Under the pieces are notes generated by a model. The model worked only from the letters and a program-made list of their open reading frames with translations, did no database searches and had not been told where the DNA came from. A program made the position numbers and the translations under genes. From the NCBI RefSeq assembly GCF_029269835.1, contig NZ_JARJBB010000012.1, forward strand, positions 1-64,000: DNA of 64,000 bases, given 5' to 3'. This document shows, piece after piece, positions 22,332 through 30,951 of the stretch (positions are counted from its first letter, which is position 1; every line of letters starts with the position of its first letter). Source of the stretch: Streptomyces tropicalis. GTDB lineage: Bacteria > Actinomycetota > Actinomycetes > Streptomycetales > Streptomycetaceae.

Positions 22332-22676
22332 GTGCCGCAGCACGCGCTGGTCGCGCAGACCGAGCCGGTCGCTGCCCGTGAGCAGGCCCGGAACACGCTG
22401 GTGCGCGGTGGCGCCGGGCGGCCGGCGGCAGCACGGGTGTCCGACGACCGGGCGCACCGGCTGCGGCCCGCCTCCGGCGACGAGGGGCAGGGCACGGCCG
22501 GCGTGGAGCGGGCGCCGGCCGACGGCCGCACCTCCGGCAGCGGTCCGGGCAGGGGGCCCCGCGGGGCCCGGCGCACGGCGCACGGGTTCACGGTCGAGAG
22601 CGCTCCCCGCGCCGGCGCCACGGCCGCCGCGGCGTCGTGGGCCGCCGGTCCCCCACGTCCCCGGGAGGAGGCATGA
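22332..22676 (+). pseudogene. Decayed RsbT-like ATPase (anti-sigma regulator) remnant
   Basis: From GTG 22332 (ribosome site GGGGAG) an open frame of 114 residues ends at TGA 22674-22676, overlapping the next ATG. It aligns by eye with streptomycete RsbT-type ATPases, but is degraded: ARNTLVRGGAGR (N box) survives, G1 DEGPGI is DEGQGT, and the G2 region GLGLGLSGARRL is GPGRGPRGARRT. About 30 codons are missing between TEPVAA and the N box. The tail FTVESAPRAG is recognisable. Leu-to-Pro/Arg changes predominate. It sits where rsbT normally precedes the phosphatase gene. Probably non-functional although the frame is open. Confidence 0.65.
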
Positions 22677-24520
22677 TGCCCCACCGGGGCTGTCCCGGCC
22701 CCCGCCTCCGAACCGGCAGCACCGACCCCGATCCCGACGGACCTCCCATGATGCGCACCTGGCAGATCACCAATGTGACCGACGCGGCACGGGCCCGTAT
22801 CGCCACCGCGCGGCTCGCCGCCGCGTACGGCGTGCCCACCATGGAGCGGAGCCGCCTGGCCACCGCCCTCAGCGCCCAGCTGCGGCAGTGCCTCACCAAG
22901 GGCGGGACCTGGCAGCTCCTGCTGGAGATCACCGCTCCCGGTGCCGGCCCCGATGCCGCGCCGGTGCTGCGCGCCACCGTGGCCGCCGACGGCACGGGCG
23001 CCACCGGGGCGGAGCCGTGGCGGAGCGCGGTCGCCTGCTCGGGGACCGCCGACGGCGCCGACGGCGAGGTGCCCAGGGACCCGGCCGCGTTGGCCGAGGC
23101 GCTGCTCGGGGCCGACGAGGACACCGCGGTGGCCCTGGAGAAGCTCGCCGAGCAGGAGGAGCTGGTCTCCTTCCACCGGGAGGAGCTGCACCAGACCAAC
23201 CAGGGCGTGCTCGCGCTGCACGCCGAGCTGGACGCGGCCGGACGGGCGCAGCGCGAGGCGTTCGCCGCCGAGCGCGCGGCACGGACCGAGGCGGAGAGCG
23301 CCCGCCGCCGGCTGACGTTCCTCGCGGACGCCAGCGCCGTGCTGACGGCCTCCCTCAACCACGACGAGATCGTGTGCCGGCTGCCCGACCTGCTGGTGCC
23401 CGAGTACGCCCGGAACGTCGACGTCTGGCTGTTCGAGCAGGAGGACGGCAGGGGCGGGAGCGCGCCGCACCCCGCGGCCGCCGTGATCGCGGCCCGCACC
23501 GGGCGCCCGCAGTACGCCGCCGACCACCCCGGCGGGCTGCCCGGCGTCGACGACCTGCCGGCGTCCGCGGCCGGGGGCGCACACCCCCTGCTGTGCATGC
23601 CGCTGCCCACCCGGCGGGCCCCGCTCGGCGTGCTGACGCTGACGCCTCCGGGCGAGCACTGGGACCCCGACGACGCGGTCATGCTGATCGAGCTGACCCG
23701 GCGCGCCAGCATCGCCATCGACAACGCGCGCCGCTTCGAGCACAACCGGGACATCGCCGAGACACTGCAGCGCGCCCTGCTCACCGACCTGCCGACCACG
23801 CCCGGCCTGCGGCTGGCCGCACGGTACCTGCCGGCCACCCACGGCCTCAACATCGGCGGCGACTGGTACGACGCGTTCCGGCAGCCCGACGGGAGCCTGA
23901 TCACGGTCGTCGGCGACGTGACCGGGCACGGGCTGCGCGCGGCCGTGATGATGAGCCAGCTGCGCACCGCACTGCGGGCGTACGCGGTGGACGGCGGCAG
24001 CCCGGGGCAGCTCCTGACCCGGCTCCACACGTTCCTGCACCATCTCCAGCCCGACCTCTACGCCACGGCGGTCATCGCGCGGTTCCACCCGGACGATCCG
24101 ACGGTCACCTGGGCGGCCGCGGGGCATCCGCCACCGGTGCTGCGGCTGCCCGACGGGCGGGTGGAGATCCTCGACGACAAGCCCGGCGCGATGCTGGGCA
24201 TCCCGCTGCGGCAGCAGATCCGGGACCACACGGTCCCGCTCTCCCCCGGGGCGACGCTGGCCCTCTACACGGACGGCCTCGTGGAGCGCCGGGCGCAGGG
24301 CATCGACCCCGGCATCGCCCGTCTCGCCTCGGCACTCGGATCGTTCGGGACGGCGGAGCTGGACGCCGGCCTGGACGAGTCGGCGGACCGCATCCTCGGC
24401 CCGCTGCTCAGCGACTCCGAGCGCGACGACGACGTGTGCCTGCTGCTCTGCCACATCGACGGCGGCACCGGTCCGCAGGACCGGGACGCGCGGCGGCTGC
24501 GGGCGGCCGGCCGCAGCTGA
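22673..24520 (+). CDS. SpoIIE-family phosphatase with N-terminal ATPase-like region
   Basis: A 615-residue protein. The N-terminal ~25-110 (RTWQITNVTDAARARIATARLAA and TKGGTWQLLLEI) matches the ATPase-like head of streptomycete RsbT/SpoIIE fusions. A coiled coil follows (~130-215), then a GAF (~220-365) and SpoIIE/PP2C (~370-600) with intact GGDWYDA, VVGDVTGHG, LYTDGLVERR and RDDDVCLLLC. ATG 22673 (or 22676) has GGGAGGAG upstream; MMRTWQI at 22748 is an alternative start. It overlaps the RsbT remnant, implying the two were once a coupled sensing pair. Predicted to dephosphorylate STAS antagonists. Confidence 0.87.
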   Translation: MMPHRGCPGPRLRTGSTDPDPDGPPMMRTWQITNVTDAARARIATARLAAAYGVPTMERSRLATALSAQLRQCLTKGGTWQLLLEITAPGAGPDAAPVLRATVAADGTGATGAEPWRSAVACSGTADGADGEVPRDPAALAEALLGADEDTAVALEKLAEQEELVSFHREELHQTNQGVLALHAELDAAGRAQREAFAAERAARTEAESARRRLTFLADASAVLTASLNHDEIVCRLPDLLVPEYARNVDVWLFEQEDGRGGSAPHPAAAVIAARTGRPQYAADHPGGLPGVDDLPASAAGGAHPLLCMPLPTRRAPLGVLTLTPPGEHWDPDDAVMLIELTRRASIAIDNARRFEHNRDIAETLQRALLTDLPTTPGLRLAARYLPATHGLNIGGDWYDAFRQPDGSLITVVGDVTGHGLRAAVMMSQLRTALRAYAVDGGSPGQLLTRLHTFLHHLQPDLYATAVIARFHPDDPTVTWAAAGHPPPVLRLPDGRVEILDDKPGAMLGIPLRQQIRDHTVPLSPGATLALYTDGLVERRAQGIDPGIARLASALGSFGTAELDAGLDESADRILGPLLSDSERDDDVCLLLCHIDGGTGPQDRDARRLRAAGRS

Positions 24521-24526
24521 ACCGGC

Positions 24527-25036
24527 TCACAGCACGGGCGGTCGCGGCCGGCGCGGCGGCCGGGCCGGGGGCCGGTGCGCCTGGTCGAAGGCGAGGAGCC
24601 CCCGGTGCAGGGCCGCGGACTGACCCGGCGTCATCAGCGCGAGGACGTCCGCCAGTCGGCGCACCCGGCCCTCGGTGACCTCGGCGAGGAGCCGTTGTCC
24701 GTGGGCGGTCACCACGAGCTGCACCTCGCGCCGGTTGAGCGGCTGGACCGTCCGTTCCAGCAGGCCCGCCGCCTCCAGCCGGTCGCACAGCCGGCTGGCG
24801 GTGGGCAGCCCGATGCCGAGGTGGTCGGCCAGCGCGGTGAGGTTGAGCTCGGGGCGGTGGCGGAGGGTCTTCAGTGCGAGCAGCTGACGGGCCGGCAGCC
24901 CGGGGGTGACCTCCTCGGCCGCGGAGAACCAGAGGGCCACCAGGCTCTCCACGGCGTCGGTCACCTGCCGGGCGGTCCGGTGCCCATGCTCGGGGTCCTG
25001 TTCACAGCCCACCTCGGGTCCCCTCGACCGCCGCAT
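24527..25036 (-). CDS. MarR-family regulator
   Basis: A 169-residue MarR protein. The helix-turn-helix region is LTALADHLGIGLPTASRLCDRLEAAGLLERT and the wing NRREVQLVVTAHG, strikingly like the MarR at 20305-20790. The C-terminus is a basic Pro/Arg tail. The ATG at 25036 lacks a ribosome site; GTG 25012, with GAGGGGAC upstream, is a better candidate and would shorten the protein by 8 residues. Its stop is 6 bases from that of the convergent SpoIIE gene. Confidence 0.83.
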   Translation of the reverse strand: MRRSRGPEVGCEQDPEHGHRTARQVTDAVESLVALWFSAAEEVTPGLPARQLLALKTLRHRPELNLTALADHLGIGLPTASRLCDRLEAAGLLERTVQPLNRREVQLVVTAHGQRLLAEVTEGRVRRLADVLALMTPGQSAALHRGLLAFDQAHRPPARPPRRPRPPVL

Positions 25037-25170
25037 TTGTCATGTACGTCGGGCTACCCGGATGGCGGGGGTATACACGGACTCTTCCGGGGTAGGTCGC
25101 GGGGCCGGCCGCGCGGGGCCCCGGAAGGTCCTCCCGGGCCCCGGCCCGGCACCGGCGGTGTCCGGGGGCG

Positions 25171-25989
25171 TCACGACGGGCGGCGGGCGACCACGGCGAA
25201 CATCGTGACGGACATGTGCAGGCCGCCGCGTCCGGCGGCCTCCTCCAGACCGGCGTGGGCGCGGTCCCGCTGGTCCTCGGTGAGCAGGCCGCGGCGCACG
25301 GCGGACGCCCCGAGCATGCGGACCAGCGGCCAGGGCACCGCACGGTGGTCCTGCAGCAGCGCCTGCGCGCCTCGGTCCTCGACGACCAGTCCCGCCGCCT
25401 CCAGCTGCCCGGCGAGCCGGCGGCCGGCGTAGGGGTTGGCGGCGGCCGCGACGGCGGCGGCGGTGTAGGCCGCCATCACCTCCGGTTCACCCGGATGCAG
25501 GATCGTGGTGGCCCAGTCCGTGTCCAGCAGCGCGACCCGGCCGCCGGGGCGCACCACGCGGGCCATCTCGGCGACCGCCCGGTCCGCCTCGGTGAGGTGC
25601 TGGAGCACCCGTTCGCACCAGACCAGGTCCACCGATCCGTCGGCCGCGGGCAGGGCGAGCGCGTCGCCGTCGGTGAAGCGGGCCCGGCTGCCGGCGGCGG
25701 CCGCCCGCTCCTCGGCGACGGCGCGCAGGCCCGGGTTGGGCTCGACGCCGCACGCTTCCCCCTCCGGGCCGACGGCGTCCGCGAGCCGGACGGTCTGGGA
25801 GCCGGTGCCGGAGCCGACGTCCAGCACCCGCTGCCCGGAGCGCGGCGCGAGCGTGTCGTGCGTCCAGGAGCGCAGCCGGCGCACGCCCGCCGCGGCGTCC
25901 TGGAGATCGAGCGCGGCCACCAGGCGCTGGACGTCGGTGGCGGCGATGTGCTGTGTGCGGAAACCCGATCCGGGCGCTGTCTCCCCCAT
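25171..25989 (-). CDS. Class I SAM-dependent methyltransferase
   Basis: A 272-residue UbiE/COQ5-like methyltransferase. Motif I is VLDVGSGTGSQTVRLAD, the acidic end of strand 2 is GVEPNPGL, motif II DLVWCERVLQHL, and motif III RPGGRVALLDTD. ATG 25989 opens the frame. The substrate is unknown; its divergence from ndh could suggest quinone or small-molecule methylation, but nothing in the sequence fixes this. Monocistronic. Confidence 0.82.
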   Translation of the reverse strand: MGETAPGSGFRTQHIAATDVQRLVAALDLQDAAAGVRRLRSWTHDTLAPRSGQRVLDVGSGTGSQTVRLADAVGPEGEACGVEPNPGLRAVAEERAAAAGSRARFTDGDALALPAADGSVDLVWCERVLQHLTEADRAVAEMARVVRPGGRVALLDTDWATTILHPGEPEVMAAYTAAAVAAAANPYAGRRLAGQLEAAGLVVEDRGAQALLQDHRAVPWPLVRMLGASAVRRGLLTEDQRDRAHAGLEEAAGRGGLHMSVTMFAVVARRPS

Positions 25990-26307
25990 GCCCGCACTCT
26001 AGGGCCTGCCGCCACGCTCCCGCCTCCCCCCGCAGCACCGTGCTCGTACAACCGCCCCGCTCCCCTGCGGCGCCGTGCCCGCACCCCCTCCCCCGCGGTG
26101 CCGTGGACGCTCTCGTGCCGTCCCGCGCGTCGGGCCGTCCGATGCGCCCGCTGCCGGCGGCGGGCATGGTGGTGCTGGGCGGATGCGTCCGCCTTCCGTG
26201 TCCGACCGGTGGGACGGCCGGGATCGATGAGGTGCGAAGGGCGCGGTCCTGGGGCAGGCGCAAGACGTCGAGGCAGACCGCCTGGAGCCGCAGAAGGGAA
26301 GAACACC
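25990..26307. other. Divergent promoter region, methyltransferase/ndh
   Basis: A 318-base gap holding the promoters of the methyltransferase (minus) and ndh (plus). It is C-rich with short GC hairpins. I looked for a Rex operator (TTGTGAA...TTCACAA) and saw none. No gene is supported. Confidence 0.4.
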
Positions 26308-27672
26308 GTGACACGACCCAGGATCCTGGTGGTTGGAGCCGGCTTCTCCGGAGTCGAGTGCGTCCGCCGCCTGGAGCGCAAACTCGCCCCGGACGAGGCC
26401 GACGTCACTCTGGTGACGCCGTTCTCCTACCAGCTCTACCTGCCGCTGCTGCCCCAGGTCGCCTCCGGCGTGCTGACGCCCCAGTCGATCGCCGTCTCCC
26501 TGCGCCGCAGCAGCAAGTACCGCACCCGCATCATCCCGGGCGGCGCGATCGGCGTGGACCTCAGGGCGAAGGTCTGCGTGGTGCGCACCATCACCGACCA
26601 CCTCGTCGACGAGCCGTACGACTACATCGTGCTGGCTCCCGGCAGCGTCACCCGGACCTTCGACATCCCGGGCCTGACGGACCACGCCTTCGGCATGAAG
26701 ACGCTGGCCGAGGCCGCCTACATCCGCGATCACGTCATCTCGCAGCTCGACCTGGCCGACGCCAGCGACGACCCGGCCGAACGGGCCTCGCGACTGCAGT
26801 TCGTGGTGGTCGGCGGAGGATACGCCGGGACCGAGACCGCGGCCTGCCTGCAGCGGCTGACGCACGCCGCGGTCAAGCGCTACCCCCGGCTCGACCCGGG
26901 CCTGATCAAGTGGCACCTGATCGACATCGCGCCGAAGCTGATGCCCGAACTGGGCGACAAGCTGGGCCGCAGCGCGCAGGAGGTGCTGCGGCGCCGCGGC
27001 ATCGAGATCTCGCTGGGCGTCTCCATCGCCAAGGCCGGTCCGGAGGAGGTCACCTTCACGGACGGCCGGGTGGTGCCCACCCGGACACTGATCTGGACCG
27101 CCGGGGTGGTGGCCAGCCCGCTGATGGCCACCCTCGGCGCGGAGACCGTCAAGGGGCGCCTCGCGGTCACCGCGGAGATGAACGTGCCGGGCCACGACGG
27201 GGTGTTCGCGCTCGGCGACTCCGCGGCCGTGCCCGATCTGGCGAAGGGCGACGGGGCGGTCTGCCCGCCCACCGCGCAGCACGCGCAGCGGCAGGGCCGG
27301 AAGGTCGCCGACAACGTCATCGCGGCGCTGCGGGGCCGGCCGCTGGAGCCGTACGAGCACAAGGACCTCGGCCTGGTCGTCGACCTGGGCGGGAAGGACG
27401 CGGTCTCCAAGCCGCTCGGCATCGAACTGCACGGCGTGCCGGCGCAGGCCGTGGCGCGCGGTTACCACCTGGGGGCGCTGCGCACGAACGTGGCCAAGAC
27501 CCGGGTCCTGACGAACTGGATGCTCAACGCGGTCGCCGGAGACGACTTCGTGCGCACCGGTTTCCAGTCCCGCAAGCCGGCGACGCTGAAGGACTTCGAG
27601 TACACGGACGCCTACCTGACGCCGGAGCAGGTGCGCGCGCACGTCGGACGGACGCAGCCCCAGCGGTCCTGA
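26308..27672 (+). CDS. ndh: Type II NADH dehydrogenase
   Basis: A 454-residue membrane-associated flavoprotein that oxidises NADH and reduces menaquinone without pumping protons. GTG 26308 follows AAGGGAAG; the upstream frame is not coding. The FAD site is ILVVGAGFSGVECVRRL (residue ~5), and the NADH site FVVVGGGYAGTETAACL (~170). The second FAD segment is GVFALGDSAAVPD, and the quinone-side motif is TAQHAQRQG. The C-terminal amphipathic region, NWMLNAVAGDDFVR, fits membrane attachment. Length and motifs are standard. Followed by a strong terminator. Confidence 0.92.
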   Translation: MTRPRILVVGAGFSGVECVRRLERKLAPDEADVTLVTPFSYQLYLPLLPQVASGVLTPQSIAVSLRRSSKYRTRIIPGGAIGVDLRAKVCVVRTITDHLVDEPYDYIVLAPGSVTRTFDIPGLTDHAFGMKTLAEAAYIRDHVISQLDLADASDDPAERASRLQFVVVGGGYAGTETAACLQRLTHAAVKRYPRLDPGLIKWHLIDIAPKLMPELGDKLGRSAQEVLRRRGIEISLGVSIAKAGPEEVTFTDGRVVPTRTLIWTAGVVASPLMATLGAETVKGRLAVTAEMNVPGHDGVFALGDSAAVPDLAKGDGAVCPPTAQHAQRQGRKVADNVIAALRGRPLEPYEHKDLGLVVDLGGKDAVSKPLGIELHGVPAQAVARGYHLGALRTNVAKTRVLTNWMLNAVAGDDFVRTGFQSRKPATLKDFEYTDAYLTPEQVRAHVGRTQPQRS

Positions 27673-27685
27673 GGCACGGCCGCCC

Positions 27686-27722
27686 GCGCCGTCCGGCACG
27701 GTCCCGCCGTGCCGGACGGCGC
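27686..27722 (+). terminator. Intrinsic-type terminator after ndh
   Basis: A perfect 16-bp stem (27686-27701 with 27707-27722) and 5-base loop TCCCG, starting 14 bases after the ndh stop. It separates ndh from the downstream FUSC gene and argues against any FUSC start before about 27730. Confidence 0.85.
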
Positions 27723-27768
27723 CTGCCGCGCTCCGGCGGCGGCATGCCATGCTGGAGTGCGGACGATC

Positions 27769-30045
27769 ATGCGGAGCGGGAGAGAGTACGGCGGCGTGAG
27801 GGCAGCGGAGGGGTCCATCGGGGCACGGCTGAAGGATCGGGTCACGGCGGCCGATCCCGGACTGCTGAGACTGGCCGCGGGATCGCGGACGGCCGGGGCG
27901 ATCGCCCTGACCCTGGTCCTGCTCACCGTGCTGGGCGCGCCCGTGCCGCATCTGGTGGCCGGTGCGATCGCGTCGATGGTGGCCACCTTCGCGATCCGTG
28001 AGCAGCAGCGCACCGGTCAGGCCGTCACGCTGGCCCTCGGGCTGCCGGTGGCCCTGGCGTCGCTGTCCCTGGGCGCCCTGCTGAACACGCGGGTGGTGGC
28101 CGGGGACGTCTTCTTCGTGGTGCTGATCTTCTGCGCGGTCTACGGCCGCCGGTTCGGCGACCGGGGCACCGCGCTCGGCCTCATCGGCTTCCAGGTGTAC
28201 TTCCTGTCCCTGTTCGTCGGCGCCTCCCCGGCGACGCTGCCGGGGCTCTGCGTGGTCGTCGCGGTCGCCTTCGCCTCCAGTGCGGTCGTCCGGTTCGCGG
28301 TCGTGTGGGAGACGCCCGCGGGCATCCTGCAGCGGCTGCGCGAGGCGTTCCGGGTGCGGCTGGCGCAGCTGGTGTCGGCGCAGCTGGAGCTGCTCGACGC
28401 CGGGCGCGACGAGGTGGACAAGGTCCTGGAGGACCTCCGGGAGCGCACGGCGCGGCTGCACGAGACGGCCATGATGATCCAGGGCCGGCTGGAGGAGGGG
28501 ACCCTCGACGACGGCGTGGCGCGGCTGGTGCAGCGGCGGATCGCGGGTGCGGAGGTCGCCGCCGAGCGGCTGGGACTGCTCCTGCTGACCGCCCGCAGCA
28601 GCGAGCGCGCGCACACGCTCACCCTGCACCTGCCCGGCGCGCCCGCGCCCTCCGGCGGCGGGCCGGCGGTGCGGGACGAGGCGACCGGTGCTCTGCACCG
28701 GGACCTCGGGGCGCTGCGGCTGCTGGTGCTGCGGCCGGTCGAGGAGAGCGGCGGCACGGCGGTGTCCCACGTGCGCAACCGGCTCCTCGGCTACCGGGAC
28801 GGCGAGAACCTGCCGGACGCCCCGCCGGCCGTGCAGGACGTCTTCCGGGGCATCGGCGAGGCGGCCCGGGCGGTGATGGGGCTCAGGGTCGCCCTGGACG
28901 GCCCGCAGGACGAATCGGACGACACGCCGGCCACGGCCAGGTCCCGGGAGGAGCTGGACGCCGAGAACGCGGCCATCGAGGGCGCCGAGCTGGAGGAGGA
29001 CGGCGAGGAGGGGCCGACGGGGCTCCGGCGGCCCACGACGCGGGCCGCCGTCCAGGTCGCCGTGGGCTCCGCGCTGGCGATCGCCGGCGGGGAGTTCCTG
29101 TCCAGCCAGCGCTGGTACTGGGCGGTGCTGACGTGCTGGATCGTCTTCATCAACACCTCGTCCACGGGCGAGATCCTGGTGAAGGGCTACCGGCGGCTGC
29201 TGGGCACCGTGCTCGGCGTCGTGGCGGGCATCGTGCTGGCGGGGCTCGTCGGGCACCACACGTGGACGGCGATGGCGCTGGTGCTGCTGTTCGTCTTCGC
29301 GATGTTCTACACCGCCCCGCTGTCGTACACACTGATGTCGTTCTTCGTCACCGCGGCCCTGGGCCTGCTGTACACCCTGCTGCACACGTACAGCCTGTCG
29401 GTGCTGGTGCTGCGGATCGAGGAGACGGCGCTGGGGGCGGCCTGCGGGGTGATCGCGGCGGCGCTGGTGCTGCCGGTGCACACCGGCCGGCGGACGGACG
29501 AGCTGCTGGTGACGGTGCTGGACCGACTGGGTGACGTGGCGGGCGCGGCGGTGGACCAGCTCAGCGGGGCTCCCCCGGTCGACCTGCTGGACCGGGCGCG
29601 CGACCTGGACCAGGCGCTCGGGGACCTGCGGGCGGCCACGCAGCCGCTGACCCACCCCATCACCCCGCTGCGCTCGCGGCGCAGTACGGCGGAATACGTC
29701 GTGGCGCTCCTGGAGACGTGCGCCTACCACGCGCGGTCGCTGGCCGCGACCGCGGAGCTGCTGCCGTCGCATCCGTCCATCGCGGCGGACCCCCGGCTGC
29801 GGCGGGCCTGCGGCCGGATCACCCACAACATCGCGGTGATCGCCGCGCAGGTCCGGGACGGCCGTGCCGACGGGGAGCTGGAGACCGGGCCGAGCATCGC
29901 CGCGCTGCTGGAGCCGGACGGGCCCGGCTCCCCCCGCGTCGACCGGGTCACCGGCCGGGTCCTGCGCCATCTCCAGCGGCTGGACGAGGCGGTCCTGGGC
30001 CTGGCGCGCCCGCTGCACGCCCCGGTCGCCACCCGCACGCCCTGA
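27769..30045 (+). CDS. FUSC-family membrane protein
   Basis: About 758 residues, with two blocks of transmembrane helices (roughly residues 35-180 and 430-570) separated by a long soluble helical region, the FUSC/aromatic-acid-exporter (AaeB/YccS-like) layout. Hydrophobic stretches include ALTLVLLTVLGAPVPHLVAG, VFFVVLIFCAVYG and VGVVAGIVLAGLVG-like segments. The second half has the conserved SSQRWYWAVLTCWIVFINT. Such proteins are thought to export small organic acids. ATG 27769 is used; GTG 27796 (after GGGAGAGAG) is an alternative. The last ~190 residues are a soluble helical tail. Confidence 0.8.
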   Translation: MRSGREYGGVRAAEGSIGARLKDRVTAADPGLLRLAAGSRTAGAIALTLVLLTVLGAPVPHLVAGAIASMVATFAIREQQRTGQAVTLALGLPVALASLSLGALLNTRVVAGDVFFVVLIFCAVYGRRFGDRGTALGLIGFQVYFLSLFVGASPATLPGLCVVVAVAFASSAVVRFAVVWETPAGILQRLREAFRVRLAQLVSAQLELLDAGRDEVDKVLEDLRERTARLHETAMMIQGRLEEGTLDDGVARLVQRRIAGAEVAAERLGLLLLTARSSERAHTLTLHLPGAPAPSGGGPAVRDEATGALHRDLGALRLLVLRPVEESGGTAVSHVRNRLLGYRDGENLPDAPPAVQDVFRGIGEAARAVMGLRVALDGPQDESDDTPATARSREELDAENAAIEGAELEEDGEEGPTGLRRPTTRAAVQVAVGSALAIAGGEFLSSQRWYWAVLTCWIVFINTSSTGEILVKGYRRLLGTVLGVVAGIVLAGLVGHHTWTAMALVLLFVFAMFYTAPLSYTLMSFFVTAALGLLYTLLHTYSLSVLVLRIEETALGAACGVIAAALVLPVHTGRRTDELLVTVLDRLGDVAGAAVDQLSGAPPVDLLDRARDLDQALGDLRAATQPLTHPITPLRSRRSTAEYVVALLETCAYHARSLAATAELLPSHPSIAADPRLRRACGRITHNIAVIAAQVRDGRADGELETGPSIAALLEPDGPGSPRVDRVTGRVLRHLQRLDEAVLGLARPLHAPVATRTP

Positions 30046-30065
30046 TCACGCCCGTGCGGATCCGG

Positions 30066-30086
30066 CCCGCCCGTACGACGGGCGGG
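30066..30086. terminator. Perfect 9-bp hairpin between convergent genes
   Basis: CCCGCCCGT (30066-30074), loop ACG, ACGGGCGGG (30078-30086), 20 bases after the FUSC stop. Confidence 0.6.
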
Positions 30087-30188
30087 ATCGCCGGGCCGGG
30101 GCATCGGCGGCATCGGCGCTTGCGGAGCGCCCCCGGCTCCCGGCCGGGCGCCGCCGTGCGGCGCGCCGCCCGGTCCGCGGCGGGGCCG

Positions 30189-30620
30189 TCAGAAGTCGGC
30201 GGGAAGGTCGCTCGCCTCGGCGATGCCCCGTAGTTCCTCGGTCTCGCGGTGCCGGTCGCGGATGTAGTCGGCGATCTCGGTCAGGCGTTCCGGGTCCGAC
30301 GCGGTCGCGGCGTCGGTGACGACCCGGACCGGGCCGGTCTCGTCGATGTCCAGGACGACGAGTTCGTTGTCGAGCCGTCCGGTCACCGCGGTGGCGATGA
30401 CCAGGGCGGCCTCGTCCCGGATCTCCTGGGGCAGGCCCTGTGCGTGGGCGCCCTCCAGCGGGAAGTCGACGGTGGCGGGGCCCCGCTCGTGGATCGCGCG
30501 CAGCACCGGGTCGACGACTCCGAGCAGCTGCTCGTAGTCCTCCTCGGGCATCCGGACGCGGAGAAGGTCGAGGTACACCTCCACGGCCCGGCCGTCGGGC
30601 GGAATCTCGTCTTCGTTCAT
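30189..30620 (-). CDS. Unrecognised acidic protein
   Basis: A 143-residue soluble, acidic protein I do not recognise. It starts MNEDEIPPDGRAVEVYLDLL at ATG 30620 and has alternating strands and helices (TGRLDNELVVLDIDETGPVRVV). A Glu/Arg-rich C-terminal helix (LTEIADYIRDRHRETEEL) follows. The upstream ribosome site is weak (GGGGG), so a different start is possible. Codon bias supports coding. It lies on the same strand as the sigma factor but 302 bases downstream of it, beyond a terminator, so it probably has its own promoter. Confidence 0.6.
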   Translation of the reverse strand: MNEDEIPPDGRAVEVYLDLLRVRMPEEDYEQLLGVVDPVLRAIHERGPATVDFPLEGAHAQGLPQEIRDEAALVIATAVTGRLDNELVVLDIDETGPVRVVTDAATASDPERLTEIADYIRDRHRETEELRGIAEASDLPADF

Positions 30621-30919
30621 CTCGTCCGTGTTCCCCCGGCCGACGGGATTCAGACGCGGGAGCAGGTTCACGGCAGAAGTGACTGGTCGGAGCGGGTGCG
30701 GCGGGCGGGCTCGCCGGTCCCGGGCGTCGCAGCCGGGGCCTCGGGGACGGACCTCTCGGGGAGTCCCGCGCACGGGTGTTCCGGTCGCCGTCCCGCGGCG
30801 CTGCCCGGACGCGCGGGGAGCGGGTCCGGGCAGCGGCAGGGGTGCGGGTCCCCGCGGGACCGCCTGCACACGGCGACGGGAGCGGAGCGGGGCCGCCGGA
30901 GGCGAGGGACGTCCCGGCG
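30621..30919. other. Gene-free GC-rich interval
   Basis: About 300 bases between the acidic-protein gene and the sigma factor gene, both minus strand. No ORF with convincing codon bias and no clear promoter motif; several GC hairpins only. Confidence 0.35.
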
Positions 30920-30951
30920 GGCTCACCGGCGGCCGGGGCCGCCGGTGAGCC
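30920..30951 (-). terminator. Terminator overlapping the sigma gene 3' end
   Basis: Perfect 13-bp arms (30920-30932 and 30939-30951) with a 6-base loop. The hairpin overlaps the stop codon (30923-30925) and the last ~9 codons of the sigma factor gene, so the terminal RLTGGPGRR residues are encoded within the stem. Confidence 0.7.

Noticed and set aside
25990..26307. Rex operator upstream of ndh
   Set aside because: Searched by eye for TTGTGAA-type palindromes; none found.
25999..30018. 1339-codon minus-strand open frame
   Set aside because: Antisense to ndh and the FUSC gene; Gln/Arg/His-rich shadow without domains.
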